NCBI RefSeq assembly: GCF_000813425.1
Contig: NZ_JWIB01000035.1
Span: 1 to 62,541 of the forward strand
Direction of reading: 5' to 3'
Length of the DNA stretch: 62,541 nucleotides
Origin: Sporosarcina sp. ZBG7A
GTDB taxonomy: Bacteria; Bacillota; Bacilli; Bacillales_A; Planococcaceae
Shown here: positions 26,110-36,080 of the stretch, piece after piece
Position numbering within the stretch: the stretch's first letter is position 1
How the letters are laid out: every line of letters begins with the position of its first letter
Position numbers and translations under genes: made by a program
The notes under the pieces: generated by a model
Seen by the model: the letters and a program-made list of their open reading frames with translations, nothing else
What the model was told of the DNA's origin: nothing
Databases searched by the model: none

Positions 26110-27462
26110 TTGTCAGGTAATCCATACTTAACCGTACAAGCTGTCACTAAATACATTAAGCGGAAGTTTGATGCCGATCCACACTTGCGGAATGTCTATA
26201 TAAAAGGTGAATTATCCAATGTGAAAATTCATCCAAGCGGACACATATACTTCACGTTGAAAGATGACAAAAGTAGAATTCAAGCAGCCATGTTTCGTGG
26301 TAATGCCTCTAGTTTGAAATTCAAACCAGAAAGTGGCATGAATGTACTGATAACAGGGGATATTAATGTATATGAAAGTAGTGGACAATATCAGCTTTAT
26401 GTACAATCCATGGAACCAGATGGTATCGGGGCTCTTTTTCTTGCTTTTGAGCAGTTAAAAGAGCAATTAAGCAAGGAAGGCTTGTTTGACGTCCGATGGA
26501 AACAGCCGTTACCGTGGATTCCTAAGAAAGTCGGTGTCGTTACCGCTAAATCTGGCGCTGCGTTCCAAGATATTTGTTCTACGATAGCTCGTAGATTTCC
26601 TATGGCTGAAATAGTATTATTCCCGGCAGCTGTGCAGGGAAAACAAGCGGTACCTTCAATTGTTGAAGCGATTGAACAAGCGCAACTCCAAGGAGATATA
26701 GACGTCCTCATTGTTGGAAGAGGCGGTGGCTCCATAGAAGATTTATGGGCATTTAACGAAGAGGCGGTCGCTCGTGCAATTTTTTCTTGCCGAATCCCTA
26801 CCATCAGTGCAGTCGGACACGAAACAGATACAACGATTGCGGATTTTGTTGCAGATCATCGTGCGCCCACACCGACTGCCGCTGCAGAACTTGCAGTCCC
26901 TGCAAAGGAAGAGTTGGCAGGACGTATTTTGGATCGAAAGCGAGTGATTTATCGTTTTCTTGCGACGCGTCTGTCTCAAGAACAAAAGCAGTTGGATCGG
27001 TTGAAAAATGCGTATCCGTTTCTTTATCCGGAAAGATTATATCGACCATTTATTGAAAAACAGTCATCTCTTGAGGAGCGTCTTACTCGGAGTCATAGTG
27101 AATTGCTATATCGAAAATCCCAGCATGTCACTCAAGTAAGTGCTCGTTTACAATACGTTTCACCAGTCGTCCAGCTACAGCAACGTTTAAAAGATTCGGA
27201 GATTGCTGAAGAAAGACTCCTTCGGGCAATGCGCCAATCCTTAGGTGGCAAACAAGACCGCTTCCTGACTGGTATTCGAATGTTGCAAGCCCTCAATCCA
27301 CTAAACGTGATGGAGAGAGGATTTACAATCGTATACAAACAGGGTGAACTAGTAAAGAACGCCGGATCTCTAACACCTGGAGATTTTGTAGAGATCAACA
27401 TGCAGGATGGTACTGCGATTGCTGAAGTCCGCTCGATTGAACCCATTAAGGAGGAATCATGA
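26110..27462 (+). CDS. xseA: Exodeoxyribonuclease VII large subunit
   Basis: A 450-residue subunit of the single-strand exonuclease. An OB-fold (about 5-100; YIKGELSNVKIHPSGHIYFTLKD) precedes the catalytic domain with GGGSIEDLW and SAVGHETDTTIADFVAD (about 235-255) and a coiled coil. The start is TTG after CAGGAGGGG. It is directly followed by xseB. Confidence 0.95.
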   Translation: MSGNPYLTVQAVTKYIKRKFDADPHLRNVYIKGELSNVKIHPSGHIYFTLKDDKSRIQAAMFRGNASSLKFKPESGMNVLITGDINVYESSGQYQLYVQSMEPDGIGALFLAFEQLKEQLSKEGLFDVRWKQPLPWIPKKVGVVTAKSGAAFQDICSTIARRFPMAEIVLFPAAVQGKQAVPSIVEAIEQAQLQGDIDVLIVGRGGGSIEDLWAFNEEAVARAIFSCRIPTISAVGHETDTTIADFVADHRAPTPTAAAELAVPAKEELAGRILDRKRVIYRFLATRLSQEQKQLDRLKNAYPFLYPERLYRPFIEKQSSLEERLTRSHSELLYRKSQHVTQVSARLQYVSPVVQLQQRLKDSEIAEERLLRAMRQSLGGKQDRFLTGIRMLQALNPLNVMERGFTIVYKQGELVKNAGSLTPGDFVEINMQDGTAIAEVRSIEPIKEES

Positions 27463-27705
27463 ATGGAAACTGATTCAATGAAATTTGAAGAAGCGATGCT
27501 GGAATTGGAAAAGATTGTTCAACAACTTGAAACTGGAGATGTTCAACTAGAAGATTCCATCACTTTATATAAAAAAGGGATGGAGCTTTCTACATTTTGT
27601 CAACAAAAACTGCAACATGCAGAGAAGCAACTCGTTACTATTGTAGACAAAAATGGAGAGACCACTTCATTGGACCCTTCGAAGGGAGAGGAAGCAAGTG
27701 AGTGA
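27463..27705 (+). CDS. xseB: Exodeoxyribonuclease VII small subunit
   Basis: An 80-residue protein with FEEAMLELEKIVQQLETGDVQLEDSI, the standard XseB signature. It binds the coiled coil of XseA. The start follows AAGGAGG at the xseA stop. Confidence 0.95.
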   Translation: METDSMKFEEAMLELEKIVQQLETGDVQLEDSITLYKKGMELSTFCQQKLQHAEKQLVTIVDKNGETTSLDPSKGEEASE

Positions 27706-28582
27706 GCAGCTGAATAGGTTTATTGATGAAAAAATACCACTTTTACATACTCACTTCTCTGAGCTCTTTGACGGGATGAACTATCCACAAGTCTTGCAAG
27801 AAGCGATGGCTTATTCTGTGAATGCAGGTGGAAAAAGAATACGTCCTCTCCTTGTACTTGCAGTGTTACAAGATTTAGAAGTGACTTCTAAAGATGCAGT
27901 TCAAGTAGCTGGTGCAATTGAATTGATACACACATATTCTTTAATCCATGATGATCTTCCATGCATGGATGATGATGACTTTAGAAGAGGGAATCCAACC
28001 AATCATATTGTTTTTGGAGAAGCAACAGCCGTATTAGCTGCAGATGCTTTACAAACACTTGCATTTGAAGAACTTGCGTCACTTCAGCATACGGACCCAG
28101 CAACGATGCTTGCCATTTTGAAAGCTGTGAGCACAGCATCAGGTGCTTCCGGAATGGTAGGCGGTCAAATTCTGGATATGCAAGGAGAGGGTAAACAACT
28201 ATCCTTGACAGAACTCGAAGAAATCCATGTTCATAAAACAGGCGCATTACTTGCGAGCTGTGTTGAATCAGGTGCTCTGCTTGCTGGAGTACCAGAAGTG
28301 AAAATGGAAAGTCTCCGTATATTTTCGCGTAATATCGGTCTAGCTTTTCAAATCAAAGATGACATATTAGACGTCACTGCTTCCACTGAGCAACTTGGAA
28401 AGACGGCTAACAAAGATACAGCGAGTGCTAAGAGTACATACCCTGCATTACTCGGGCTAGAAGGCGCTCAAGCAAAACTTGAAAATCATCACAAACAAGC
28501 ACTAGATGCTTTAGAGGAAATCGGTTTAGGAAGTTCTTTATTATCTCAAATTGCAGACTATATTATTAATCGAAACGCATAA
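27698..28582 (+). CDS. ispA: Farnesyl diphosphate synthase (polyprenyl synthetase)
   Basis: A 294-residue trans-prenyltransferase condensing IPP with DMAPP and GPP. The first Asp-rich motif DDLPCMDDDD (about 88-97) and the second, DDILD (about 225-229), are intact, and GGKRIRP is present near residue 47. A GTG start at 27698 follows GGGAGAGG and overlaps xseB by 8 bases. It lies beside dxs, which supplies the isoprenoid precursor pathway. Confidence 0.94.
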   Translation: MSEQLNRFIDEKIPLLHTHFSELFDGMNYPQVLQEAMAYSVNAGGKRIRPLLVLAVLQDLEVTSKDAVQVAGAIELIHTYSLIHDDLPCMDDDDFRRGNPTNHIVFGEATAVLAADALQTLAFEELASLQHTDPATMLAILKAVSTASGASGMVGGQILDMQGEGKQLSLTELEEIHVHKTGALLASCVESGALLAGVPEVKMESLRIFSRNIGLAFQIKDDILDVTASTEQLGKTANKDTASAKSTYPALLGLEGAQAKLENHHKQALDALEEIGLGSSLLSQIADYIINRNA

Positions 28583-28618
28583 AGTAAGGCGTCTAGATGG
28601 TACTGTTTGTTGGATTGT

Positions 28619-28627
28619 TGATATAAT
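28619..28627 (+). promoter_or_regulatory. Extended -10 promoter of dxs
   Basis: TG-A-TATAAT (28619-28627) is a perfect -10 with extension, about 50 bases before dxs. No clear -35 was seen. Confidence 0.45.
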
Positions 28628-28679
28628 AAGGAAAACGAGTGGAAACAGTAGTATTAACTTATGAAGGTGTGTGATAGAG

Positions 28680-30578
28680 ATGGATCTTACAAAGATCAGC
28701 AGTCCATCGGATATTAAAAACTTGAACCTGGAAGAGATGAAAGAACTCGCTTCAGACATTCGGAAGTTTCTTATAAACAAATGTTCTGTAACAGGCGGTC
28801 ATATCGGACCTAATCTAGGTGTTGTGGAGTTGACAATCGCTCTTCACAAATTTTTTAATAGTCCACAGGACAAATTCATTTGGGACGTTGGGCATCAAGC
28901 GTATGTTCATAAAATTTTAACCGGTCGAGCTGGTGATTTTGACACGCTACGTAAATACAAAGGGTTAAGCGGTTTCCCAAAGATGTTAGAGAGTGAACAC
29001 GACGTCTGGGAAACAGGACATAGTTCAACTTCGTTATCTGCAGCAATGGGGATGGCGGCAGCACGTGACATTAAAGGTGACGACAACTACGTTATTCCTA
29101 TTATTGGTGATGGAGCACTAACAGGCGGGATGGCGCTCGAAGCCCTTAACCATATCGGGAGTCAACAGACAAACATGATTGTTATCTTAAATGATAACGA
29201 AATGTCAATTGCGCCAAACGTAGGAGCACTCCATTCTGTACTAGGGAAATTACGTACAGCTGGAAAATATAACAGCGTAAAAGATGATGTAGAAGAATTG
29301 ATCAAGCGTATCCCTGCAGTTGGAGGGAGGATGGCATCTTTAGCTGAACGTCTCAAAGATAGTCTTAAATATTTGGTTGTATCCGGTGTCTTCTTTGAAG
29401 AGCTTGGGTTTACGTATTTAGGACCAATTGATGGTCATGATTTCAATGAATTGGAACGCAATCTACTTTATGCTAAAAAAATGGAAGGGCCTGTCCTTCT
29501 TCATGTTGTTACGAAAAAAGGAAAAGGCTATCATCCAGCTGAAAATGATAAAGTGGGCACGTGGCATGGAACTGGCCCTTATAAAATAGAAACAGGAGAC
29601 TTTGTAAAATCTCCTGCCAAAGGACCATCTTGGAGTGGCTTGGTTGCAGCAACGGTTGCAAGAATTGCTCGGGACGATCGACGTGTTGCGACGATTACAC
29701 CAGCGATGCCTGTCGGTTCAAAACTAGAAGCAATTTCAGCGGAATTCCCTGACCGTTTTTACGATGTTGGAATCGCAGAACAACATGCAGCGACAATGGC
29801 TGCAGGTATGGCGACACAAGGGATGAAACCGTTCTTGTCCATCTACTCTACGTTCCTTCAACGTGCATATGATCAGTTAGTCCATGATATTGCTCGTCAA
29901 AAGTTAAACGTTTTCATCGGTATCGATCGTGCGGGACTAGTTGGCGCTGATGGAGAAACCCACCAAGGTGTTTTTGACATCGCATTCTTACGTCACTTAC
30001 CAAACATGGTCATAATGATGCCGAAAGATGAAAATGAAGGTCAGCATATGGTTAAAACTGCGTTGGAGTATAACGATGGACCAATTGCTATGCGTTACCC
30101 ACGAGGAAATGGGTTCGGTATTCCTATGGATGAAGAATTAAAAGTATTACCAATCGGGAAATGGGAAAAGTTAACCGATGGACAAGATGCAACAATCTTA
30201 ACATTCGGTACGACGATTCCTATGGCATACGAAGCTGCAGAACTATTAGCAGAGCGAGGAATTTCAGTTAGCATCGTCAATGCTCGTTTCATTAAACCAT
30301 TAGATGAAGAGATGTTGGATGAGCTCTTTGCAGCTGGCAAACCGATTATTACTGTGGAAGAAGCAGTTCTTGCGGGAGGTTTCGGTAGCGCAGTTCTTGA
30401 ATACGCTCACGATACCGGCGTCAGTGCCCCGATTTACAGAATGGGAATTCCTGACCAATTCATCGAACATGGAGATGTCGATGCATTGCTTGCTGAGATC
30501 GGGATGACTCCTGGTGCACTTGCGGATTTGACGGCAGATGCAATTTCCGTATTGGAACGGAAGAAGGAAGTTCAATGA
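28680..30578 (+). CDS. dxs: 1-deoxy-D-xylulose-5-phosphate synthase
   Basis: A 632-residue thiamine-diphosphate enzyme joining pyruvate and glyceraldehyde 3-phosphate in the first step of the MEP isoprenoid pathway. [13 protein letters not shown], the ThDP motif [15 protein letters not shown] and the transketolase-type [11 protein letters not shown] are present. The start at 28680 leaves room for AAGGTG; GTG at 28671 does not. The stop overlaps tlyA by 4 bases. Confidence 0.97.
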   Translation: MDLTKISSPSDIKNLNLEEMKELASDIRKFLINKCSVTGGHIGPNLGVVELTIALHKFFNSPQDKFIWDVGHQAYVHKILTGRAGDFDTLRKYKGLSGFPKMLESEHDVWETGHSSTSLSAAMGMAAARDIKGDDNYVIPIIGDGALTGGMALEALNHIGSQQTNMIVILNDNEMSIAPNVGALHSVLGKLRTAGKYNSVKDDVEELIKRIPAVGGRMASLAERLKDSLKYLVVSGVFFEELGFTYLGPIDGHDFNELERNLLYAKKMEGPVLLHVVTKKGKGYHPAENDKVGTWHGTGPYKIETGDFVKSPAKGPSWSGLVAATVARIARDDRRVATITPAMPVGSKLEAISAEFPDRFYDVGIAEQHAATMAAGMATQGMKPFLSIYSTFLQRAYDQLVHDIARQKLNVFIGIDRAGLVGADGETHQGVFDIAFLRHLPNMVIMMPKDENEGQHMVKTALEYNDGPIAMRYPRGNGFGIPMDEELKVLPIGKWEKLTDGQDATILTFGTTIPMAYEAAELLAERGISVSIVNARFIKPLDEEMLDELFAAGKPIITVEEAVLAGGFGSAVLEYAHDTGVSAPIYRMGIPDQFIEHGDVDALLAEIGMTPGALADLTADAISVLERKKEVQ

Positions 30579-31396
30579 CCAATACGGACCCTAAAGAACG
30601 GGTCGACGTTTTGCTCGTTCAACGTGGTTTGGTAGAAACGAGAGAACAGGCAAAGCGATCGATTATGGCAGGCATCGTGTATTCCAATGAAACACGTATG
30701 GATAAGCCTGGAGAAAAAATAAAATCCTCCTTACCGTTACAAGTAAAAGGCTCAACGTTGAAATACGTGAGCCGTGGAGGATTGAAATTAGAAAAAGCAT
30801 TAGAGGAATTCGATGTTACGGTAGATGAACGGATAATGCTGGACATTGGTTCTTCGACAGGCGGATTTACGGATTGCGCTCTTCAGAATGGTGCACAACA
30901 TTGCTATGCTTTAGATGTGGGTACAAACCAGCTTGCGTGGAAGATCCGCTCAGACGCTCGCGTTACGGTAATGGAGAAATGCAACTTCCGATATGCAACA
31001 CCTGATATGTTTACTGAAGGATTACCTGATTTCGCGACAATTGACGTATCCTTCATTTCCCTAGGACTGATACTACCACCTTTGAAACAAATACTGATTC
31101 CTGGTGGAGATGTTTTGGCGCTAGTGAAACCTCAGTTTGAAGCTGGTAAGGAGAATGTTGGGAAAAAGGGAATCGTACGCGACGTTGCAGTTCATAAAGA
31201 AGTATTGCGGAAAGTAGCGGAGTTTGCTTCACAAGAAGGGTTTAGTTTACGGGATATGACGTATTCTCCAGTTACTGGAGGGGAAGGGAATATTGAATTC
31301 CTTTTCCATTTAGTTGCTGAAGATCAACCTACAACAAAGTTTGCAGACAAAGACTTCTCAGAATTAGTTAAGCGAGCCCATTCAGAATTATCGTAA
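30575..31396 (+). CDS. tlyA: TlyA family rRNA methyltransferase
   Basis: A 273-residue protein with an S4 RNA-binding domain (about 6-66; [22 protein letters not shown]) and a FtsJ-like methyltransferase domain with the SAM loop [19 protein letters not shown] (about 88-106). The K-D-K-E type residues include LVKPQFE. It corresponds to YqxC of B. subtilis. The name 'hemolysin' used for the family is historical; rRNA 2'-O-methylation is the established activity in mycobacteria. Confidence 0.9.
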   Translation: MTNTDPKERVDVLLVQRGLVETREQAKRSIMAGIVYSNETRMDKPGEKIKSSLPLQVKGSTLKYVSRGGLKLEKALEEFDVTVDERIMLDIGSSTGGFTDCALQNGAQHCYALDVGTNQLAWKIRSDARVTVMEKCNFRYATPDMFTEGLPDFATIDVSFISLGLILPPLKQILIPGGDVLALVKPQFEAGKENVGKKGIVRDVAVHKEVLRKVAEFASQEGFSLRDMTYSPVTGGEGNIEFLFHLVAEDQPTTKFADKDFSELVKRAHSELS

Positions 31397-31401
31397 CAGG
31401 A

Positions 31402-31445
31402 AACGGGATTCATCTGAAAATAATGATGGAATCCCTTTCTTTTTA
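31402..31445 (+). terminator. Terminator after tlyA
   Basis: GGGATTCATC pairs with GATGGAATCCC (one bulged base), followed by TTTCTTTTT. Confidence 0.65.
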
Positions 31446-31474
31446 TTACAAATGACGTGCAGGGAGTGATTGAT

Positions 31475-31924
31475 ATGAACAAAGGGCAGCGCCATCTTCG
31501 CATCCGCGAGATTATTACATCTCAAGCGATTGAAACGCAAGATCAGCTCGTGGATACATTAAAAAGTTCGGGTGTGGATGTGACACAAGCAACAGTTTCC
31601 CGGGATATTAAAGAATTACACTTATTTAAAACACCATTGCCTGATGGACGTTACAAATATAGTTTACCCGCAAATCCACAATTCAATATCGAGGATAAAT
31701 TGCACCGAATGTTGACAGATGCTTTCATAAGTATTGATGGCGCAAGTCATTTTCTCATATTGAAAACGCTACCAGGTAACGCACATGCAGTCGGTTCGCT
31801 CATTGATCATTTGGAATGGATCGAAATGCTTGGTACTATTTGTGGTGACGACACGTGTATGATTATTTGTCGGGATGAAGTAGGTGCAGGTTCGGTGAGA
31901 GATCGCTTGCTTGCAATGCTGTAA
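31475..31924 (+). CDS. argR: Arginine repressor ArgR/AhrC
   Basis: A 149-residue regulator with an N-terminal winged helix (about 1-70; [17 protein letters not shown]) and a C-terminal arginine-binding oligomerisation domain (about 80-149; [31 protein letters not shown]). It represses arginine synthesis and activates its breakdown. Its place beside recN is conserved in Bacillales. The start follows CAGGGAG. Confidence 0.95.
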   Translation: MNKGQRHLRIREIITSQAIETQDQLVDTLKSSGVDVTQATVSRDIKELHLFKTPLPDGRYKYSLPANPQFNIEDKLHRMLTDAFISIDGASHFLILKTLPGNAHAVGSLIDHLEWIEMLGTICGDDTCMIICRDEVGAGSVRDRLLAML

Positions 31925-31941
31925 GAAAGGGGGAGAATCCC

Positions 31942-33636
31942 TTGTTAAGTGAACTATCCATTAAGAATTTCGCAATTATAGAAGAGCTGGATGTTTCGTT
32001 TGAAGAGGGACTTACCGTTCTGACAGGTGAAACGGGAGCAGGCAAGTCCATCATTATTGATGCCGTGCAGCTCGTAGCTGGCGGGCGAGGCTCTGTTGAA
32101 TTCATCCGTCATGGAACAAAGAAGGCGGAGCTTGAAGCAATGTTTATAATTACTGACTCCAAACATCCGGTTTTTCAAAAACTGAGTGAAGTTGGTATAG
32201 AAGCAGAAGAGGGCACCATCATTTTGCGCAGAGAGTTGAACCATAGCGGTAAAACGACTTGTCGGGTTAATGGAAAACTGGTCACGATTGCGATTCTTCG
32301 TGAAATTGGAAGTCAGTTAATTGATATCCATGGTCAGCATGAGAATCAGGAATTGATGCACCAGAAGCGACATATCCATTTGTTGGACTCGTTTGCGGGG
32401 GCGCCATTTAAACGAGCGATGAAAAACTACGCAGAATTATACGAAGACTATGTAAAGTTGCACAAAAAGTTAAGTCTTGCATCGGAAAACGAACAGCAAA
32501 TTGCGCAACGCATCGATTTGTATACGTTTCAATTAACTGAAATCGATGAAGCCACGCTCCAAATCGGTGAAGAAGAAACGTTGGAATCCGAACGAGTGAA
32601 GCTTCAGCATTTTCACCGTCTTTTTGACCGGTTAAATAGTGCATACGAAGCCATTCAAGGTGATTCGCATGCATTGGATTACCTCGGAACAGCAATGGGC
32701 GATCTGGAGGATGCTGCGTCGGTGGATGGAGACTTAAAAACACTTGCAGAAACAGCGGGTGAGAGTTTTTATTCATTGCAAGATGTCGCCCATGACATTA
32801 AAGGCATGATTGATGAAATGGAATATGATCCGAATCGTTTAGAAGTTGTCGAAGATCGATTAGCTTTGTTTACAACCCTTAAACGGAAGTATGGCACTTC
32901 CATTGAAGATATATTACTGTACAGGGATAAAATTGCCGATCGGTTAGATGAGCTGATTAACCGGGATGACCGTCTTGAAAAAGAACAAGAAAAATTACAG
33001 CATTTGCGAGCAGACTTGGAAATCGAAGCAGGGGAACTTTCTGCCATTCGAAAAGAGTCATCATCGATGCTGGAAGAAGCAATTATGGAACAACTTCGTC
33101 AACTACATATGGGGAAAGCCGAATTCCAAGTCAAAATCGATCGCAAAGAAGCCGGTTCTTTTGATTATAATGGGTTCGATGATGTCGCGTTTTATATATC
33201 GACCAATGTTGGTGAACCTATGAAGCCGCTTGTCAAAGTCGCTTCAGGTGGAGAGTTATCACGTGTAATGCTCGCATTAAAAACGATTTTTTCCAAACAC
33301 CAAGGAATCACATCGATTATCTTTGACGAAGTCGATACGGGTGTTAGTGGTCGTGTCGCCCAAGCGATTGCAGAAAAAATTGCAATGGTTGCGATGAATT
33401 CCCAAGTATTATGTATTTCCCATCTGCCTCAAGTAGCTGCAATGGCAGATCATCATTACCTCATCCACAAAGAAGTGACAGATGAACGCACACGGACTTC
33501 GATTCAAGATGTATTGGATGAAGATCGCACTAGGGAATTGTCTCGGATGTTATCAGGTGCTGAAGTGACGCCACTGACTTTGCGTCATGCTGACGAATTA
33601 CTGCAGCTTGCTGAAGCACGTAAAAGCATATTATAA
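31942..33636 (+). CDS. recN: DNA repair protein RecN
   Basis: A 564-residue SMC-like ATPase involved in double-strand break repair. Walker A GETGAGKSI lies at about 29-37. Coiled-coil arms follow (about 150-365), and the ABC signature SGGELSRVMLALK and Walker B SIIFDEVDTGVSG lie in the C-terminal part. It starts with TTG after AAAGGGGGAG, 17 bases after argR. Confidence 0.96.
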   Translation: MLSELSIKNFAIIEELDVSFEEGLTVLTGETGAGKSIIIDAVQLVAGGRGSVEFIRHGTKKAELEAMFIITDSKHPVFQKLSEVGIEAEEGTIILRRELNHSGKTTCRVNGKLVTIAILREIGSQLIDIHGQHENQELMHQKRHIHLLDSFAGAPFKRAMKNYAELYEDYVKLHKKLSLASENEQQIAQRIDLYTFQLTEIDEATLQIGEEETLESERVKLQHFHRLFDRLNSAYEAIQGDSHALDYLGTAMGDLEDAASVDGDLKTLAETAGESFYSLQDVAHDIKGMIDEMEYDPNRLEVVEDRLALFTTLKRKYGTSIEDILLYRDKIADRLDELINRDDRLEKEQEKLQHLRADLEIEAGELSAIRKESSSMLEEAIMEQLRQLHMGKAEFQVKIDRKEAGSFDYNGFDDVAFYISTNVGEPMKPLVKVASGGELSRVMLALKTIFSKHQGITSIIFDEVDTGVSGRVAQAIAEKIAMVAMNSQVLCISHLPQVAAMADHHYLIHKEVTDERTRTSIQDVLDEDRTRELSRMLSGAEVTPLTLRHADELLQLAEARKSIL

Positions 33637-33645
33637 AAAACAAAG

Positions 33646-33677
33646 GAATGTCGGGTGTTGTTACCGATATTCTTTTT
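33646..33677 (+). terminator. Terminator after recN
   Basis: A 9-bp stem with one G-U pair (33646-33654 with 33664-33672) followed by TTTTT. Confidence 0.65.
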
Positions 33678-33764
33678 CAATTCCACCTTTGCATGTTTTA
33701 CCCTTTCATAACAACCTTCATAACGCACACTCTATAGGTAATCTAAAATTGAAGGAGGTGACTT

Positions 33765-34739
33765 ATGGAATGGAGTAGACAGCTGAAATTTTTCATGGCG
33801 TCTGTTGTGATGATTGTAGGTATGTCCTGTAGTTCTATCGCTGCCCTTGCGACAAGCGGCTCTTTAATTCCAATGGGAAATTCAATTGGAATTCAACTTG
33901 AGCTAGCGGGTGTCTTTGTGACAAGTGATGTGCCGCTAAGTAAAAAGAATGCTTCGCTTAAAGCTGGGGATCAGCTAATGAGCATCGATGGCACGTCCAT
34001 TGAATCACTAAAGAACCTTCAAGAAAAAGCGGGAGTAATTGAAGATGAATCAGTTTTAAAACTCATTCTCAAACGTGATGAAAATGACGTTAAGATTGAA
34101 GCGGACGGATTGTCATTCAAGCGAGCGCTACCATTTTTAAAGGACACTACAGAAGGAACCGGGACACTAACATATGTCGATCTCAACGATGGGACATATG
34201 GAGCACTCGGACACCAAATCATCGATAGTTCTCTGAACAGTGCACCTAATTTCGATAGTGGTTCCATTTACTTGTCGGAAATCGAACAAATTAAGAAAAG
34301 TACTCCAGGAAACCCCGGTTATAAGATTTCTTCAATCATCGATCAGGAAAAAACACTCGGTTCAATTTTAACCAATAGTGTTTATGGAATCTTTGGCGAT
34401 TGGAATACTTCTTATAAGGAAGTCTTGACGGAACCATTGGAAGTTATGCAACCAACAGAGTTAACTGTTGGAAAGGCTGAAATTTTAACGACGATTCAAG
34501 GGACGGAAGTCGAATCGTTTGATATTGAAATCTCCAAGCTGTCAAATGATTCATTTCAATTTAAACTGACAGATCAGCGTCTCCTTGAAAAAACAGGGGG
34601 CATTTTGCAAGGGATGAGTGGCAGTCCTGTCATCCAAAAAGGAAAATTTGTTGGCGCAGTCACCCATATGTTCGTAGACGAGCCTGAAAAAGGAGCCGGT
34701 CTATTCCTTGGAAAAATGACAGAAGTAGGTGCGAAGTAA
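33765..34739 (+). CDS. spoIVB: SpoIVB peptidase (S55 family), short form
   Basis: A 324-residue forespore-secreted serine protease that triggers pro-sigma-K processing. An N-terminal membrane or signal segment (about 8-30), a PDZ domain (about 40-105; LKAGDQLMSIDGTSIES), and the S55 domain follow. His150 in YGALGHQIID and Ser287 in QGMSGSPVIQKG are the likely catalytic pair. It is about 100 residues shorter than B. subtilis SpoIVB but keeps both active-site regions. AAGGAGGTGA precedes the start. TTCATA (33705) and CACTCTA (33728), 17 bases apart, are a weak sigma-F/G candidate. Confidence 0.9.
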   Translation: MEWSRQLKFFMASVVMIVGMSCSSIAALATSGSLIPMGNSIGIQLELAGVFVTSDVPLSKKNASLKAGDQLMSIDGTSIESLKNLQEKAGVIEDESVLKLILKRDENDVKIEADGLSFKRALPFLKDTTEGTGTLTYVDLNDGTYGALGHQIIDSSLNSAPNFDSGSIYLSEIEQIKKSTPGNPGYKISSIIDQEKTLGSILTNSVYGIFGDWNTSYKEVLTEPLEVMQPTELTVGKAEILTTIQGTEVESFDIEISKLSNDSFQFKLTDQRLLEKTGGILQGMSGSPVIQKGKFVGAVTHMFVDEPEKGAGLFLGKMTEVGAK

Positions 34740-34741
34740 AC

Positions 34742-34779
34742 AAAAAACAGCCAACTCTGAAAAGAGTTGGCTGTTTTTT
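34742..34779 (+). terminator. Terminator after spoIVB
   Basis: A perfect 17-bp stem (34742-34758 with 34763-34779) with a GAAA tetraloop, T-rich at its end. Confidence 0.88.
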
Positions 34780-34811
34780 GTTAAATTAAAGTGTTAAAAA
34801 TTAAAGAATTC

Positions 34812-34914
34812 TGTCGAAATAAAGAGAAACCGTACGCCATTGGATTCATTTTAAATTTCAATAAAGGAAATGAGGAACCTTTGTCGAAAATTTTACCAAG
34901 CAAGGAATCGACAG
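34812..34914 (+). promoter_or_regulatory. spo0A control region: sigma-H promoter and 0A boxes
   Basis: Two perfect 0A boxes, TGTCGAA, lie at 34812-34818 and 34882-34888, and a third with one mismatch lies on the other strand at 34907-34913. AAAGGAAAT (34863-34871) matches the sigma-H -35 consensus fully. After 11 bases, GTCGAAAAT (34883-34891) matches 8 of 9 positions of the -10 and overlaps the second 0A box. This is the arrangement known for spo0A in B. subtilis, where Spo0A-P and sigma-H raise spo0A expression. Confidence 0.7.
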
Positions 34915-34963
34915 GGAATTGCAGCAACAGACTTGCTGCGTGTCAATCAAGGGGGAATTGAGA

Positions 34964-35758
34964 ATGGGTAAAATTAAAATAGCAATAGCTGATGATAACA
35001 AAGAGCTTGTAAAAACAATGACTGCTTATTTTGAGAAGCATCCTGAAATAGATGTGCTATGGACAGCTCAAAATGGAAAGCAGTGTTTACAGAACTTAGA
35101 ACAATCGGTTCCCGATGTACTATTATTGGATATTATAATGCCGTATTTGGATGGAATTGCCGTGTTAGAAAATATTCGTAATAACGATGTGACTTCGGAC
35201 TTGAAAATAATAATGCTAACTGCCTTTGGTCAAGAAGACGTAATGACACAAGCCGCTGGATTAGGTGCATCCTACTTTATGTTAAAGCCGTTTGAATTTG
35301 AACAGCTCGTTAACCAGATTTTCCAAGCCGCAAGTGTACAGAAACCATCCCGTGAGCAACAACCAGCACAACAAGCTGTCAAAGCCGAAGAGGGCGTATC
35401 TCAAAAGGTACTGGATACAGCTATTACTACGACCATTAAAGAAATTGGAGTTCCAGCTCATATTAAAGGTTATTCATACCTTCGAGAAGCAATCCAAATG
35501 GTTTACAATGACAATGATCTACTAGGGGCTGTGACGAAAATTTTGTACCCTGATATTGCGGAAAAGTACAAAACAACTCCTTCACGGGTAGAGCGAGCAA
35601 TTCGTCATGCTATTGAAGTTGCGTGGAATCGTGGGAATTATGAAGTTATCTCAAAAACATTTGGCTATACGGTTCACCATTTAAAGAGTAAACCTACAAA
35701 TTCTGAGTTCATCGCTATGATCGCTGACAAAATCCGTTTGGAACATATGGCAAGCTAA
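34964..35758 (+). CDS. spo0A: Sporulation master regulator Spo0A
   Basis: A 264-residue response regulator. The receiver domain (about 4-120) has phospho-Asp D56 in [10 protein letters not shown] and the conserved Lys in MLKPF at about 108. After a Gln/Pro-rich linker the Spo0A DNA-binding domain (about 150-264) includes [18 protein letters not shown] and the [19 protein letters not shown] region. The start follows AAGGGGGA. All functional landmarks are intact. Confidence 0.97.
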   Translation: MGKIKIAIADDNKELVKTMTAYFEKHPEIDVLWTAQNGKQCLQNLEQSVPDVLLLDIIMPYLDGIAVLENIRNNDVTSDLKIIMLTAFGQEDVMTQAAGLGASYFMLKPFEFEQLVNQIFQAASVQKPSREQQPAQQAVKAEEGVSQKVLDTAITTTIKEIGVPAHIKGYSYLREAIQMVYNDNDLLGAVTKILYPDIAEKYKTTPSRVERAIRHAIEVAWNRGNYEVISKTFGYTVHHLKSKPTNSEFIAMIADKIRLEHMAS

Positions 35759-35809
35759 AGACATTTGCCGCTGAATGTAGGATATAGCAAACAAACCTAA
35801 GAAACATAC

Positions 35810-35840
35810 AAAGGCGGGAGAACTTGGACCTGCCTTTTCG
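35810..35840 (+). terminator. Terminator after spo0A
   Basis: A 9-bp stem with one G-U pair (35810-35818 with 35829-35837), 10-base loop, then TTTT. Confidence 0.65.
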
Positions 35841-36080
35841 TGTGCCCATAATTCCTAGTCAGTTCAATGGGCCATTACGAAGTAATTTTACCTAATCTGA
35901 ATTTAGGAGGTGGAAAGCATCCCAACTTACTTTTTTTCTAGTAGACAAGTCGATGCTTACTGTGTGAAAAGATGCAAAACTTTATTGTTCCTTGAAAAGC
36001 GAAAGGGCTAAGTGTAGACGAAACACCTATTTCTTATAATGTTCAAAGATTTATAATGGATGAAGGGAGAGGTGAACAAA
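35841..36080 (+). other. Structured intergenic region before the FapA-like gene
   Basis: About 240 bases without a gene. It contains a small hairpin (CCTAA 35891-35895 with TTAGG 35903-35907), directly followed by GAGGTGG, and a longer one (AAGCATC 35915-35921 with GATGCTT 35952-35958). A TATAAT at 36035-36040 may be a -10 element. I compared it with c-di-GMP-I riboswitches and found no match. No function can be assigned. Confidence 0.35.

Noticed and set aside
35960..36020. Cyclic di-GMP-I riboswitch before the FapA-like gene
   Set aside because: Fragments such as GGGCTAAG look similar, but the GGGACGCAAAGCC core and the paired stems are absent.
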